Assembly: GCF_001815935.1 (NCBI RefSeq)
Contig: NZ_KV823434.1
Span: 1 to 64,000, forward strand
From: Corynebacterium sp. HMSC04H06
GTDB taxonomy: Bacteria > Actinomycetota > Actinomycetes > Mycobacteriales > Mycobacteriaceae
DNA length: 64,000 bases
Direction: 5' to 3'
Under the pieces are notes generated by a model, which worked only from the letters and a program-made list of their open reading frames with translations, had not been told where the DNA came from and searched no databases. Position numbers and translations under genes: made by a program. Below are positions 56,099 through 64,000 of this stretch, piece after piece (position 1 is the first letter of the stretch; every line of letters begins with the position of its first letter).

Positions 56099-57637
56099 TT
56101 AGCGGAAGGTAGCGAACTTGCTAACTACCCACTTGGCGAGCGCCAACAAGATCACGCCCAGAGCGATGGAAACGATGCCCAGAATGATGAAGAATGTGTT
56201 TTCCGCGCCGGCGTCATCCGGGTTGTAGAAGCCGGCCAGCGTGCCCGCCAGGGAGGTGCCCATGGCCACGGCCATCATCCACACCGCCATCATGCGCGAC
56301 GGGAAGGCCTCCGGGGCGACCTTGGTCGCCAGAGAGTTGCCCACCGGCGACAGCAGCAGCTCGCCCATGGTGAACAGGAAGAGGATCCAGATGATGGCGA
56401 ACATCGGGGTGGAGTTCGGTCCGCCGCCACTGAACGGCAGGAAGAAGAACAGCGAGACGCCGATAATGACGTTGGCAATGCCGAACTTGGCCGGCGTCGA
56501 CCACTGGCGGTCGCCCAGCTTGGTCCAGATGAAGGCGAAAACGCTAGAAAAGATGACGATGAAGATCGGGTTAATGAGCTGGACCATCGACGGCGGGATC
56601 TCGGTGCCGAAGATGTGGCGGTCCAGGCGCATATCAGAGTAGATGGTCAGCACGGTGAACTGCTGCTGGAAGATGCCGAAGAAGAGCACGCCGGAGACGA
56701 ACATCGGGATAAAACCGAGCAGGCGGCCGCGCTCCTGCGGGGTGGTCAGGCGGGAGCGGTACATCTGCAGCCACAGCGTCACCGCGGCGAGGAAAGCCAC
56801 GACGGTGACGATGTTGGACAGCCACTCCAGCTTGACCACGCCGGAGGCGATGAGCCACACGCACACGACGATCATCACGGCGAGGACGCCCAGGGCCGCC
56901 AGCAGCTGCTGGCGCGAGACCGGGTTCGGGACCTCATGCCCGGCTTCCTTGATGGTGCTGCCGCGCATGAGGGTGTACTGGACCAGGCCGAAGAACATGC
57001 CCACGGCGGCAATGCCGAAGCCCCAGTGGAAGCCCTGCCAGCCCCACAGGAGCGTGGTAATCAGCGGGCCAAAGAGGGCGCCGATATTAACGCCCATATA
57101 GAAGATGGAGAACCCGCCATCGCGACGGGGATCATCGCGCGAGTACAACGCGCCCAGAACCACCTGCGCCGTGGTCTTCACGCCGCCAGAACCCACGGCG
57201 ATGAGCACTAGGCCGATGGCCAGGCCGGTGACCGCGGGGATGAAGGCCAGCGCCAGGTGCCCCAGCATGACCATGATGGCCGAGTAGTACAGGGTGCGCT
57301 CCGCGCCGAGCACGCGGTCGGCCACCAGGGAGGCCAGCAGGCAGGCCATGTAGACCAGGCCGCCGTAGGCGCCGACGATGGAGGTCGCCGCCGCCTTGGG
57401 GATCTCCAGGCCGCCCTCGGACACGGAGTAGTACATGTACAGCAGGACCAGCGCCTGCATGCCGTAGAAGCTGAAACGCTCCCACATCTCCACGCCGAAG
57501 AGGTTGGCCAGCCCCCACGGGTGGCCGAAGAACTGGCGTTTAGTTTCTTGTGGTTTACCGACGGCTGACGCGCCGCCGGCACCGTGCGCGTCGCCCGACG
57601 CGTCTGACACTGAGTGAGCGTTTGTGATTCGTGACAT
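56099..57637 (-). CDS. POT family proton-coupled peptide transporter
   Basis: A 512-residue POT/PTR2 transporter with about 14 helices. Signatures: GVEMWERFSFYGMQALVLLYM (ExxER proton site) and FSIFYMGVNIGALFGPLI. It imports di- and tripeptides with protons. ATG 57637 is chosen because TATATA (57643-57648) ends five bases upstream with TTGCGT 18 bases further, a leaderless start; an in-frame start at 57691 is earlier than this promoter. The polar N-terminus of about 38 residues is unusual in length. It lies between clpX and clpP2, with no obvious functional link. Confidence 0.92.
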   Translation of the reverse strand: MSRITNAHSVSDASGDAHGAGGASAVGKPQETKRQFFGHPWGLANLFGVEMWERFSFYGMQALVLLYMYYSVSEGGLEIPKAAATSIVGAYGGLVYMACLLASLVADRVLGAERTLYYSAIMVMLGHLALAFIPAVTGLAIGLVLIAVGSGGVKTTAQVVLGALYSRDDPRRDGGFSIFYMGVNIGALFGPLITTLLWGWQGFHWGFGIAAVGMFFGLVQYTLMRGSTIKEAGHEVPNPVSRQQLLAALGVLAVMIVVCVWLIASGVVKLEWLSNIVTVVAFLAAVTLWLQMYRSRLTTPQERGRLLGFIPMFVSGVLFFGIFQQQFTVLTIYSDMRLDRHIFGTEIPPSMVQLINPIFIVIFSSVFAFIWTKLGDRQWSTPAKFGIANVIIGVSLFFFLPFSGGGPNSTPMFAIIWILFLFTMGELLLSPVGNSLATKVAPEAFPSRMMAVWMMAVAMGTSLAGTLAGFYNPDDAGAENTFFIILGIVSIALGVILLALAKWVVSKFATFR

Positions 57638-57852
57638 AGAAATATATAGCCACCCCCCACGCCACAACGCAATTAATGTGGGATCTGCCACCCCCGTTTT
57701 CTGGTGTGCTACCTCGCCCTTCCCGCCCGGTGGGACAGGTCAGGCCGGCCGGCGATACCCCGTCTGAGCAGGGCAGTTCCCGGCGACTGATAGTTTTCGC
57801 TTGTGCAGTCCCCCGCCCCGCGCGCGGCGGAGGCCCCGTGCCACCCCATACG

Positions 57853-57892
57853 AAAGGCCCGCGGCCGGGCGCTGTGCCGGCGGCGGGCCTTA
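57853..57892. terminator. Terminator downstream of clpP2
   Basis: AAGGCCCGC...GCCGGG pairs with CGGC...GCGGGCCTT. It is palindromic with A- and T-ends on both sides, so it can act on either strand; clpP2 ends 26 bases away. Confidence 0.75.
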
Positions 57893-57917
57893 ATTCCCAC
57901 AAAGATTACCCCTGGAG

Positions 57918-58541
57918 TTAGGAGTTTAGCTTGCGGTATTCAAAGACCTGGTCGATGATGCCGTATTCCTTGGCCTCTTCGGCGGTTAGGATCTTGTCGC
58001 GGTCGGTGTCGATGCGCACCTGCTCGGCCGTGCGGCCGGTGTGCTCGGCCAGGGTGTTCTCCATCAGCTTGCGCATGCGCTCGATCTCGGCGGCCTGGAT
58101 CTCTAGGTCGGAGACCTGGCCCTGGGTACCCTGGGTGGCGGGCTGGTGGATGAGCACGCGGGCGTTCGGCAGCGCGGCGCGCTTGCCCGGAGCGCCGGCA
58201 GCCAGCAGGACCGCCGCGGCGGAGGCCGCCTGGCCCAGGCAGACGGTCTGCACGTCGGGGCGCACGTAACGCATGGTGTCGTAAATAGCCATCAGCGCGG
58301 TGAAGGAACCGCCCGGGGAGTTGATGTACATGGTGATGTCGCGGTCCGGATCTTGGGCCTCCAGGACTAGCAGCTGCGCCATGACATCGTTAGCGGAAGT
58401 GTCATCGACCTGGGTGCCCAGGAAGATGATGCGCTCTTCGAAGAGCTTCGAGTACGGGTTGGTCTCCTTGGTCCCCTGCGCGGACTGCTCGATGAACGAC
58501 GGCAGCACGTAGCGGGAAGAAGGCATCTGCGATTGCGTCAT
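57918..58541 (-). CDS. clpP2: ClpP2 protease subunit
   Basis: A 207-residue ClpP serine peptidase. Catalytic Ser in [13 protein letters not shown], His in [12 protein letters not shown] and Asp in [12 protein letters not shown]. The sequence matches the actinobacterial ClpP2 type ([12 protein letters not shown]...[15 protein letters not shown]). It forms a hetero-tetradecamer with ClpP1, degrading substrates delivered by ClpX or ClpC. It lies 52 bases after clpP1 in one operon. Confidence 0.97.
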   Translation of the reverse strand: MTQSQMPSSRYVLPSFIEQSAQGTKETNPYSKLFEERIIFLGTQVDDTSANDVMAQLLVLEAQDPDRDITMYINSPGGSFTALMAIYDTMRYVRPDVQTVCLGQAASAAAVLLAAGAPGKRAALPNARVLIHQPATQGTQGQVSDLEIQAAEIERMRKLMENTLAEHTGRTAEQVRIDTDRDKILTAEEAKEYGIIDQVFEYRKLNS

Positions 58542-58593
58542 ATTAAAAATTCTCCTTGCTTCTGAGCTTTAGGTGGTGAGGTGCTACCTAGTT

Positions 58594-59202
58594 CTAGTTG
58601 CTGATGGGGCCGTTGACGGTCTCGATGACGTGGTCGACGATGCCGTAGTCCTTCGCCTGCGCGGCGGTGAACCAGCGGTCACGGTCCGAGTCCTTCGTAA
58701 TCTGCTCGAAGGTCTGGCCGGTGTGCTCAGCGATGAGTTCGGCCATCTCGCGCTTGGTGGCGGCAAACTGTTCGGCCTGGATGGCGATATCCGCGGCGGT
58801 GCCGCCCACGCCGGCGGAGGGCTGGTGCATCATGATGCGGGCGTGCGGCAGAGCGAAGCGCTTGCCCTTGGTGCCGCCGGAGAGCAGGAACTGGCCCATG
58901 GAGGCAGCCAGGCCCATGCCGTAGGTGGCGACGTCGCACGGCGAGTACTTCATGGTGTCGTAAATGGCCATGCCGGCGGTCACCGAGCCACCCGGGGAAT
59001 TGATGTAGAGGGAAATATCACGCGTCGGGTCCTCGGCGGACAACAGCAGGATCTGGGCGCAGAGCTTATTGGCAATCTCGTCATCAACCTGGGTGCCCAG
59101 GAAGATGATGCGCTCGCGCAGCAGGCGCTCGTAGACGCTGTCGCCTAGGTTCATGCCCGGTGCCGGCGAGGTCATCTGAATACTGTCAGACATAGAATTC
59201 AT
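58594..59202 (-). CDS. clpP1: ClpP1 protease subunit
   Basis: A 202-residue ClpP subunit of the ClpP1 type. Catalytic Ser in [13 protein letters not shown], His in [12 protein letters not shown] and Asp in DSDRDRWFT. It is the first gene of the clpP1-clpP2 operon. AAGGAG lies close to ATG 59202, with a second in-frame ATG three codons on. A ClgR-type operator (59277-59287) lies about 75 bases upstream, consistent with heat/stress control known in corynebacteria. Confidence 0.97.
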   Translation of the reverse strand: MNSMSDSIQMTSPAPGMNLGDSVYERLLRERIIFLGTQVDDEIANKLCAQILLLSAEDPTRDISLYINSPGGSVTAGMAIYDTMKYSPCDVATYGMGLAASMGQFLLSGGTKGKRFALPHARIMMHQPSAGVGGTAADIAIQAEQFAATKREMAELIAEHTGQTFEQITKDSDRDRWFTAAQAKDYGIVDHVIETVNGPISN

Positions 59203-59276
59203 AATCTCCTTGGTGACGGATCTTTGTCTTAATACGACCCACGATACTGCCTTTCCCGCCTCCCGTGGGACGTGTT

Positions 59277-59287
59277 CGCTGTCAGCG
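59277..59287. promoter_or_regulatory. ClgR-type operator upstream of clpP1
   Basis: CGCTGTCAGCG (CGC-N5-GCG; on the clpP1 strand CGCTGACAGCG followed by AAC) fits the published corynebacterial ClgR consensus core CGCYNANRGCGWWS. It lies about 30 bases upstream of a TATCGT -10 candidate (59241-59246), an activator position. Confidence 0.65.
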
Positions 59288-59320
59288 TTGCAGCCGCGGT
59301 GCAGCCGCCGCAGACAGACG

Positions 59321-59343
59321 AAAAGCCCAGCCGAAGCTGGGCT
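59321..59343 (-). terminator. Terminator downstream of tig
   Basis: On the minus strand AGCCCAGC, a TTCG tetraloop and GCTGGGCT are followed by TTTC. A second GC hairpin (59352-59379) lies between this and the tig stop. Confidence 0.85.
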
Positions 59344-59387
59344 AGGCGGTCCCGCCGCGGCCGATAAAGGCGCGGCGGGAGGCGACC

Positions 59388-60743
59388 TTACTCGGAGTCG
59401 GTTGCCTCGTCCTCGTCCTCGTCGATCTCGCCGAAGTACTGGTCGACGTCGATCTTTTTGCCGTCCTCGTCCTTGACGTCAACGCGGCAGATAGCGGCGG
59501 CCAGGGCCTTGCCGCGGCGGACGTCGGCGAAGAGGTTGCCGATCTGGCCGTTGGACTGCAGCTGCTGGACGAACTGGTTCGGGTCCATGCCGTAGGACTG
59601 CGCGGTGAACAGGATGTGGTCGGTCAGCTCCTGCTGGGAGACCTCCGGCTGCTCCTGCTCGGCGACGGTGTCCAGGAACAGCTGGGTACGCACGGATTCC
59701 TCGGCGGACTTGCGGGCGTCGGCGTCGAACTCCTCGCGGGTGGTGCCCTGCGCCTCGAGCAGCTGCGCCAGCGCCTTCTCGTCCTGGGCCAGCTGGCCCA
59801 GGACCTGGTGCAGCTGGGCGTGTGTCTGCTCTTCCACGATGGACTCCGGCAGCTCGAAGGAGACCTTGTCCAGGGCGGCCTTCAGGACCTCGTCGCGGAT
59901 ATTGCCGGCCTGCTGGGCCTTCTTCTGCTCCTCGACCTGGGTCTTGGTGGCATCGCGCAGCTCGTCGATGGTGTCGAACTCGCTGGCCAGCTGGGCGAAC
60001 TCGTCGTCCAGGTCCGGCAGCTTGCGCTCCTTGGTCTGCTGGACGTGAACCTTGATGGTGGCCTCTTCGCCCTTGTGCTCGCCGGACTCCAGCTTGGCGG
60101 TGAACTCGGCGTCCTCGTCGGTCTTCAGGCCGCGCAGGGCGGTGTCCAGCCCCTTGATGAGGTCGTCGTCGCCGATGCGGTAGTTCAGGCCCTCGGTGGA
60201 AGCCTCGTCGATCTTCTTGCCGTCGACCTCAGCGGTGAGATCGATGACGGCGATGTCGCCGGTCTTCATCTTGCGCTTGGTGTCCTTGAGCTCACCGAAG
60301 CGCTCCTGCAGGTTCTCCAGCTCCTTGTCCACGTCGGCGTCCTCGACGGTGATGGCCGGGACGGTGACGGACAGGTCGGCAAAGTCCGGTACCTCGATCT
60401 CCGGGCGGACGTCGACCTCGGCGGTAAACTCCACGAAGTCCTTGTCTTCGATCTTGGAGATATCCACGTCCGGCTGGCCGATGACCTTCAGGTCGTTTTC
60501 GGTAACGGCCTGCTCGTAGCGGGACGGCAGCATGTCGTTGACGACCTGCTCGAGGATCGGGCCGCGGCCGAAGCGGGCATCGATAAGCTGGCGCGGCGCC
60601 TTGCCCTTGCGGAAGCCCGGGATGGCAACCTGCTGTGCGATTGCGGCGTAGGCCTGATCAATCTCTTTATCCAGCTCTGCGAACGGGACGTTGACGGTGA
60701 GCTTAACGCGGGTGTCGCTCAGCTTGTCGACGGTAGTCTTCAC
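59388..60743 (-). CDS. tig: Trigger factor (ribosome-bound chaperone)
   Basis: A 451-residue trigger factor: the ribosome-binding domain with the signature [12 protein letters not shown] (about residues 43-54), the FKBP-type peptidyl-prolyl isomerase domain (about 160-245) and the helical C-terminal chaperone domain. An acidic tail ([13 protein letters not shown]) ends it. It binds nascent chains at the exit tunnel. AGGAGAG lies six bases before GTG 60743. Gene order tig-clpP1-clpP2 is widely conserved. Confidence 0.97.
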   Translation of the reverse strand: MKTTVDKLSDTRVKLTVNVPFAELDKEIDQAYAAIAQQVAIPGFRKGKAPRQLIDARFGRGPILEQVVNDMLPSRYEQAVTENDLKVIGQPDVDISKIEDKDFVEFTAEVDVRPEIEVPDFADLSVTVPAITVEDADVDKELENLQERFGELKDTKRKMKTGDIAVIDLTAEVDGKKIDEASTEGLNYRIGDDDLIKGLDTALRGLKTDEDAEFTAKLESGEHKGEEATIKVHVQQTKERKLPDLDDEFAQLASEFDTIDELRDATKTQVEEQKKAQQAGNIRDEVLKAALDKVSFELPESIVEEQTHAQLHQVLGQLAQDEKALAQLLEAQGTTREEFDADARKSAEESVRTQLFLDTVAEQEQPEVSQQELTDHILFTAQSYGMDPNQFVQQLQSNGQIGNLFADVRRGKALAAAICRVDVKDEDGKKIDVDQYFGEIDEDEDEATDSE

Positions 60744-60848
60744 GAGTAACTCTCCTGGCTCTCAATTGGTAGAAGGATTTCTGGTACAGAGTATAAACAA
60801 GGGGCCCGGCAGCACCTCGCATGAGGGTGGCTGACAGGCCCCTATACG

Positions 60849-60922
60849 TCGGGGCGACAGGATTTGAACCTGCGACCCCCTGCTCCCAAAGCAGGTGCGC
60901 TACCAAGCTGCGCCACGCCCCG
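60849..60922 (-). tRNA. tRNA-Pro (anticodon TGG)
   Basis: Acceptor stem CGGGGCG/CGCCCCG, anticodon stem CCTGC/GCAGG with loop TTTGGGA (anticodon TGG, reading CCA codons) and a normal T-arm (GGTTCGAATCC). The CCA end is not encoded. Confidence 0.95.
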
Positions 60923-61064
60923 TATAGCTTGCCCGGCCAGCACGGAGGCCCCGCGCCGGCGTTGCTCGCCTAAGCTTACCGATGCCGCCGCACTATGCCC
61001 AACTCTGGGTCCCGGTTGGCCCGGTTTCCGCAGGCTCGGGGCGCACGGCGCGACCAGTTAGCCG

Positions 61065-62570
<1,506 letters not shown>

Positions 62571-62654
62571 TCAATTTTTCGGGCCCGGGCGAAAAAACGC
62601 CGGAGACCAGGCTACTGGACTTTTCCAGTGCGCTGCATCTTCGGCGTTGCTTGG

Positions 62655-62726
62655 AGGGAATGACGGGAATCGAACCCGCGTCTTCAGCTTGGAAGGCTGA
62701 GGTATTAGCCACTATACGACATTCCC
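62655..62726 (-). tRNA. tRNA-Gly (anticodon TCC)
   Basis: Acceptor stem GGGAATG/CATTCCC, anticodon stem TCAGC/GCTGA with loop CTTCCAA (anticodon TCC, reading GGA) and T-arm GGTTCGATTCC. CCA is encoded at 62654-62652. Confidence 0.95.
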
Positions 62727-62894
62727 ACTGCCCCTTTTAAAGGCGTGGGAACAATGATAGCGCATGGTTTGGGCCGCGCCCAAAACCGCCCGGGCGGGGC
62801 CGCGCCCCCTCACCAGACGTGCCCCATAAGCTCAACGGGAGGGAACTTTTCGGGATAGGCTGGCGTTTAACCTTATAGGTACCCAGAGAAGTAC

Positions 62895-62932
62895 CCCGCG
62901 CCGGGGCCCACCTGCCCCGCCGGGCGCGGGAG
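62895..62932 (+). promoter_or_regulatory. Strong GC hairpin in the leader of the Gly/Asp-rich protein gene
   Basis: CCCGCGCC...GGGG pairs with CCCC...GGCGCGGG between a possible TATAGG -10 (near 62873) and the gene start. No T-run follows, so a 5' leader structure is more likely than a terminator. Confidence 0.35.
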
Positions 62933-62953
62933 ACAACACTCGATTATCGGGAA

Positions 62954-63778
62954 GTGAACTTTTTAGGCATGGAATTGCTCATCCCTCTTATCGTGGTCGG
63001 CGGCGGCGTGGCCTGGTGGACCAGCAACAACAACAAGAAAAAGACCGCGCAGCGCCGGCAGCAGCAGTTGGAAGACGCGCAGGCTGAGGCGCGGCGCTGG
63101 ATCGAGCGCCTGGGTGGTCAGGTGATGAGCCTGTCCGGCACCGACAAAGCCTCCCAACAGGCAATGGCGGATGCCTCGGAACGTTTCACCGCGGCGAATT
63201 CCGCTATCTCGCGGGCGAACACCACCAAGCAGGCGCACCTGGCCCGCGAGTCCGCGCTCGAGGGCCTGCATTACGTCAACGCGGCGCGCGAAATCATGGG
63301 CATGGATCCGGGCCCGGAGCTGCCCCCGCTGGAGGGCCAGCGCAAGGCCGGCAAGGTCACCGAGCGCCGCACAGTCGACGCCGGCGGCCAGGAGATCACC
63401 GCCTCCCCGTACGCGTCCGACGAGACCCCGAACTACTACCCCGGCGGCACGGTGGCCGGCCGCCCGGTCCCGGCCGGCTGGTACTCCCGCCCGTGGTGGG
63501 CGGACGCCATGGCTACCGGCGTGTGGATGATGGGCTATTCCATGATGTTTAACGCCATGTTCGCCGGCATGGCCGGAGTCGGCTACTCCGGCGAGGAGGC
63601 GGCCGCCGGCGACTTCAGCGACGGCGGCGACATGGGGGATGCTGGCGACGCTGGTGATATGGGCGACGGCGGCGACATGGGGGACGCCGGGGACATGGGC
63701 GACGGCGGCGGCCTCTTCGACGGCGGCATCTTTGACGGCGGCCTGCTCGGCGGCGACGGCTTCGACTTCGATTTCTAA
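62954..63778 (+). CDS. Membrane-anchored protein with Gly/Asp-rich repeat tail
   Basis: A 274-residue protein. One N-terminal helix (about residues 7-22) is followed by a basic NNNKKK stretch and an Ala/Gln/Glu-rich helical region (about 30-110), likely a coiled coil. A Tyr/Pro/Trp-rich linker, a short hydrophobic Met-rich segment (MATGVWMMGYSMMFNAMFAGMAG) and a tail of GDMGD/GDAGD repeats ending in DFDF complete it. The acidic tail could bind divalent ions or a partner. GTG 62954 is the frame start; ATG 62969 is equally plausible. No known family was recognised with confidence. Confidence 0.65.
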   Translation: MNFLGMELLIPLIVVGGGVAWWTSNNNKKKTAQRRQQQLEDAQAEARRWIERLGGQVMSLSGTDKASQQAMADASERFTAANSAISRANTTKQAHLARESALEGLHYVNAAREIMGMDPGPELPPLEGQRKAGKVTERRTVDAGGQEITASPYASDETPNYYPGGTVAGRPVPAGWYSRPWWADAMATGVWMMGYSMMFNAMFAGMAGVGYSGEEAAAGDFSDGGDMGDAGDAGDMGDGGDMGDAGDMGDGGGLFDGGIFDGGLLGGDGFDFDF

Positions 63779-63795
63779 GCCGAAGCGTCCGCACA

Positions 63796-63844
63796 AAGGC
63801 GCCGGGGAGAAGCACTTGTAGTGGTGCTCTCCCCGGCGCCTTTC
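63796..63844. terminator. Bidirectional terminator before rpiB
   Basis: AAAGGCGCCGGGGAGA pairs with TCTCCCCGGCGCCTTT through an inner AGCAC/GTGCT stem. It lies between the Gly/Asp-rich protein gene and the convergent rpiB end. Confidence 0.85.
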
Positions 63845-63885
63845 GTCTGACTAGAGGGGCCTAGCTAGCAGGCTGGCTAGCTGGC

Positions 63886-64000
63886 TTAAGCCTCCGGTAC
63901 CTCCGGGGCGATCCCGGTGCGCTCGTAGTCGGCCAGGATGTCGATCCGGCGCTGGTGGCGCTCCGCGCCCGACCATTCCTGTTCCAGGAAGGCGTCCGCG
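63886..64000 (-). CDS. rpiB: Ribose-5-phosphate isomerase B, C-terminal fragment (cut by window edge)
   Basis: The last 37 codons of a minus-strand gene that continues past the window. The peptide (DAFLEQEWSGAERHQRR then IDILADYE...) is the C-terminus of the RpiB/LacAB family, including the conserved AERHxRRID segment. RpiB interconverts ribose 5-phosphate and ribulose 5-phosphate. The tig-rpiB neighbourhood is that of mycobacteria (Rv2462c-Rv2465c). The start is outside the window. Confidence 0.85.
   Translation of the reverse strand, partial: ADAFLEQEWSGAERHQRRIDILADYERTGIAPEVPEA

Noticed and set aside
57676..57921. 81-codon plus-strand frame beside the clpP2 terminator
   Set aside because: It is Pro/Arg-rich, runs through the terminator hairpin into the clpP2 end and has no ribosome site.
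63620..63775. Short repeats in the 3' end of the Gly/Asp-rich protein gene as a CRISPR-like array
   Set aside because: The repeats are in-frame GD(M/A)GD codons without spacers; they belong to the protein.

Overview
The window is chromosomal DNA of a high-GC actinobacterium, almost certainly a Corynebacterium. The evidence is the gene order holA-comEC-comEA-degV-gpgP-rsfS-nadD-proA, proB-obg, rpmA-rplU-rne-ndk-DUF4233-folC-valS, and clpX-clpP2-clpP1-tig followed by the end of rpiB. This is the backbone shared by Corynebacterium and Mycobacterium, here with corynebacterial traits: a 2-hydroxyacid dehydrogenase between proB and proA, sortase-assembled pili, and many start codons that sit directly behind a -10 hexamer (leaderless mRNAs). 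The species cannot be named from the sequence alone.

Left part (1-13.4 kb): transport and signalling. It holds a FUSC-type membrane protein, a fused thiosulfate permease/sulfur carrier (TsuA-TsuB), a BCCT osmolyte transporter, a NarL-type two-component pair, a CPBP membrane protease, an M20 amidohydrolase, a lipoprotein, lepA and a PemK/MazF-like protein. Next come rpsT and a compact GATC-type restriction-modification pair (14.0-16.4 kb) placed between rpsT and the lysE/ankyrin/holA block.

Middle part (17-30 kb): housekeeping genes on the minus strand for DNA replication (holA), DNA uptake (comEC, comEA), NAD synthesis and ribosome silencing (nadD, rsfS), methylglucose-polysaccharide synthesis (gpgP) and proline synthesis (proA, proB). 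Two tandem dehydrogenase paralogues lie between proA and proB, and obg follows.

Pilus island (30.1-41.4 kb): five minus-strand genes make a two-sortase SpaD/SpaH-like pilus: major pilin (LPATG), class C sortase, LASTG minor/base pilin, a 2004-residue LPETG adhesin with ten repeated two-cysteine modules, and a second class C sortase. The island is less GC-rich than its flanks and separates obg from rpmA-rplU, which are normally adjacent. It has its own promoter, an intercistronic double hairpin and an AT-rich 500-base upstream region. The second sortase has no usual start codon in front of its membrane helix.

Right part (41.4-64 kb): rpmA, rplU (with a structured leader), a large RNase E/G carrying an IF2-N-like N-terminus, ndk, small membrane proteins, folC, valS, mdh, a TetR regulator, clpX, a POT peptide transporter, clpP2-clpP1 (with a ClgR-type operator upstream), tig, tRNA-Pro, an aldo/keto reductase, a CadD-like transporter, tRNA-Gly, a Gly/Asp-rich membrane-anchored protein and the 3' end of rpiB. 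Several strong hairpin terminators delimit these units.
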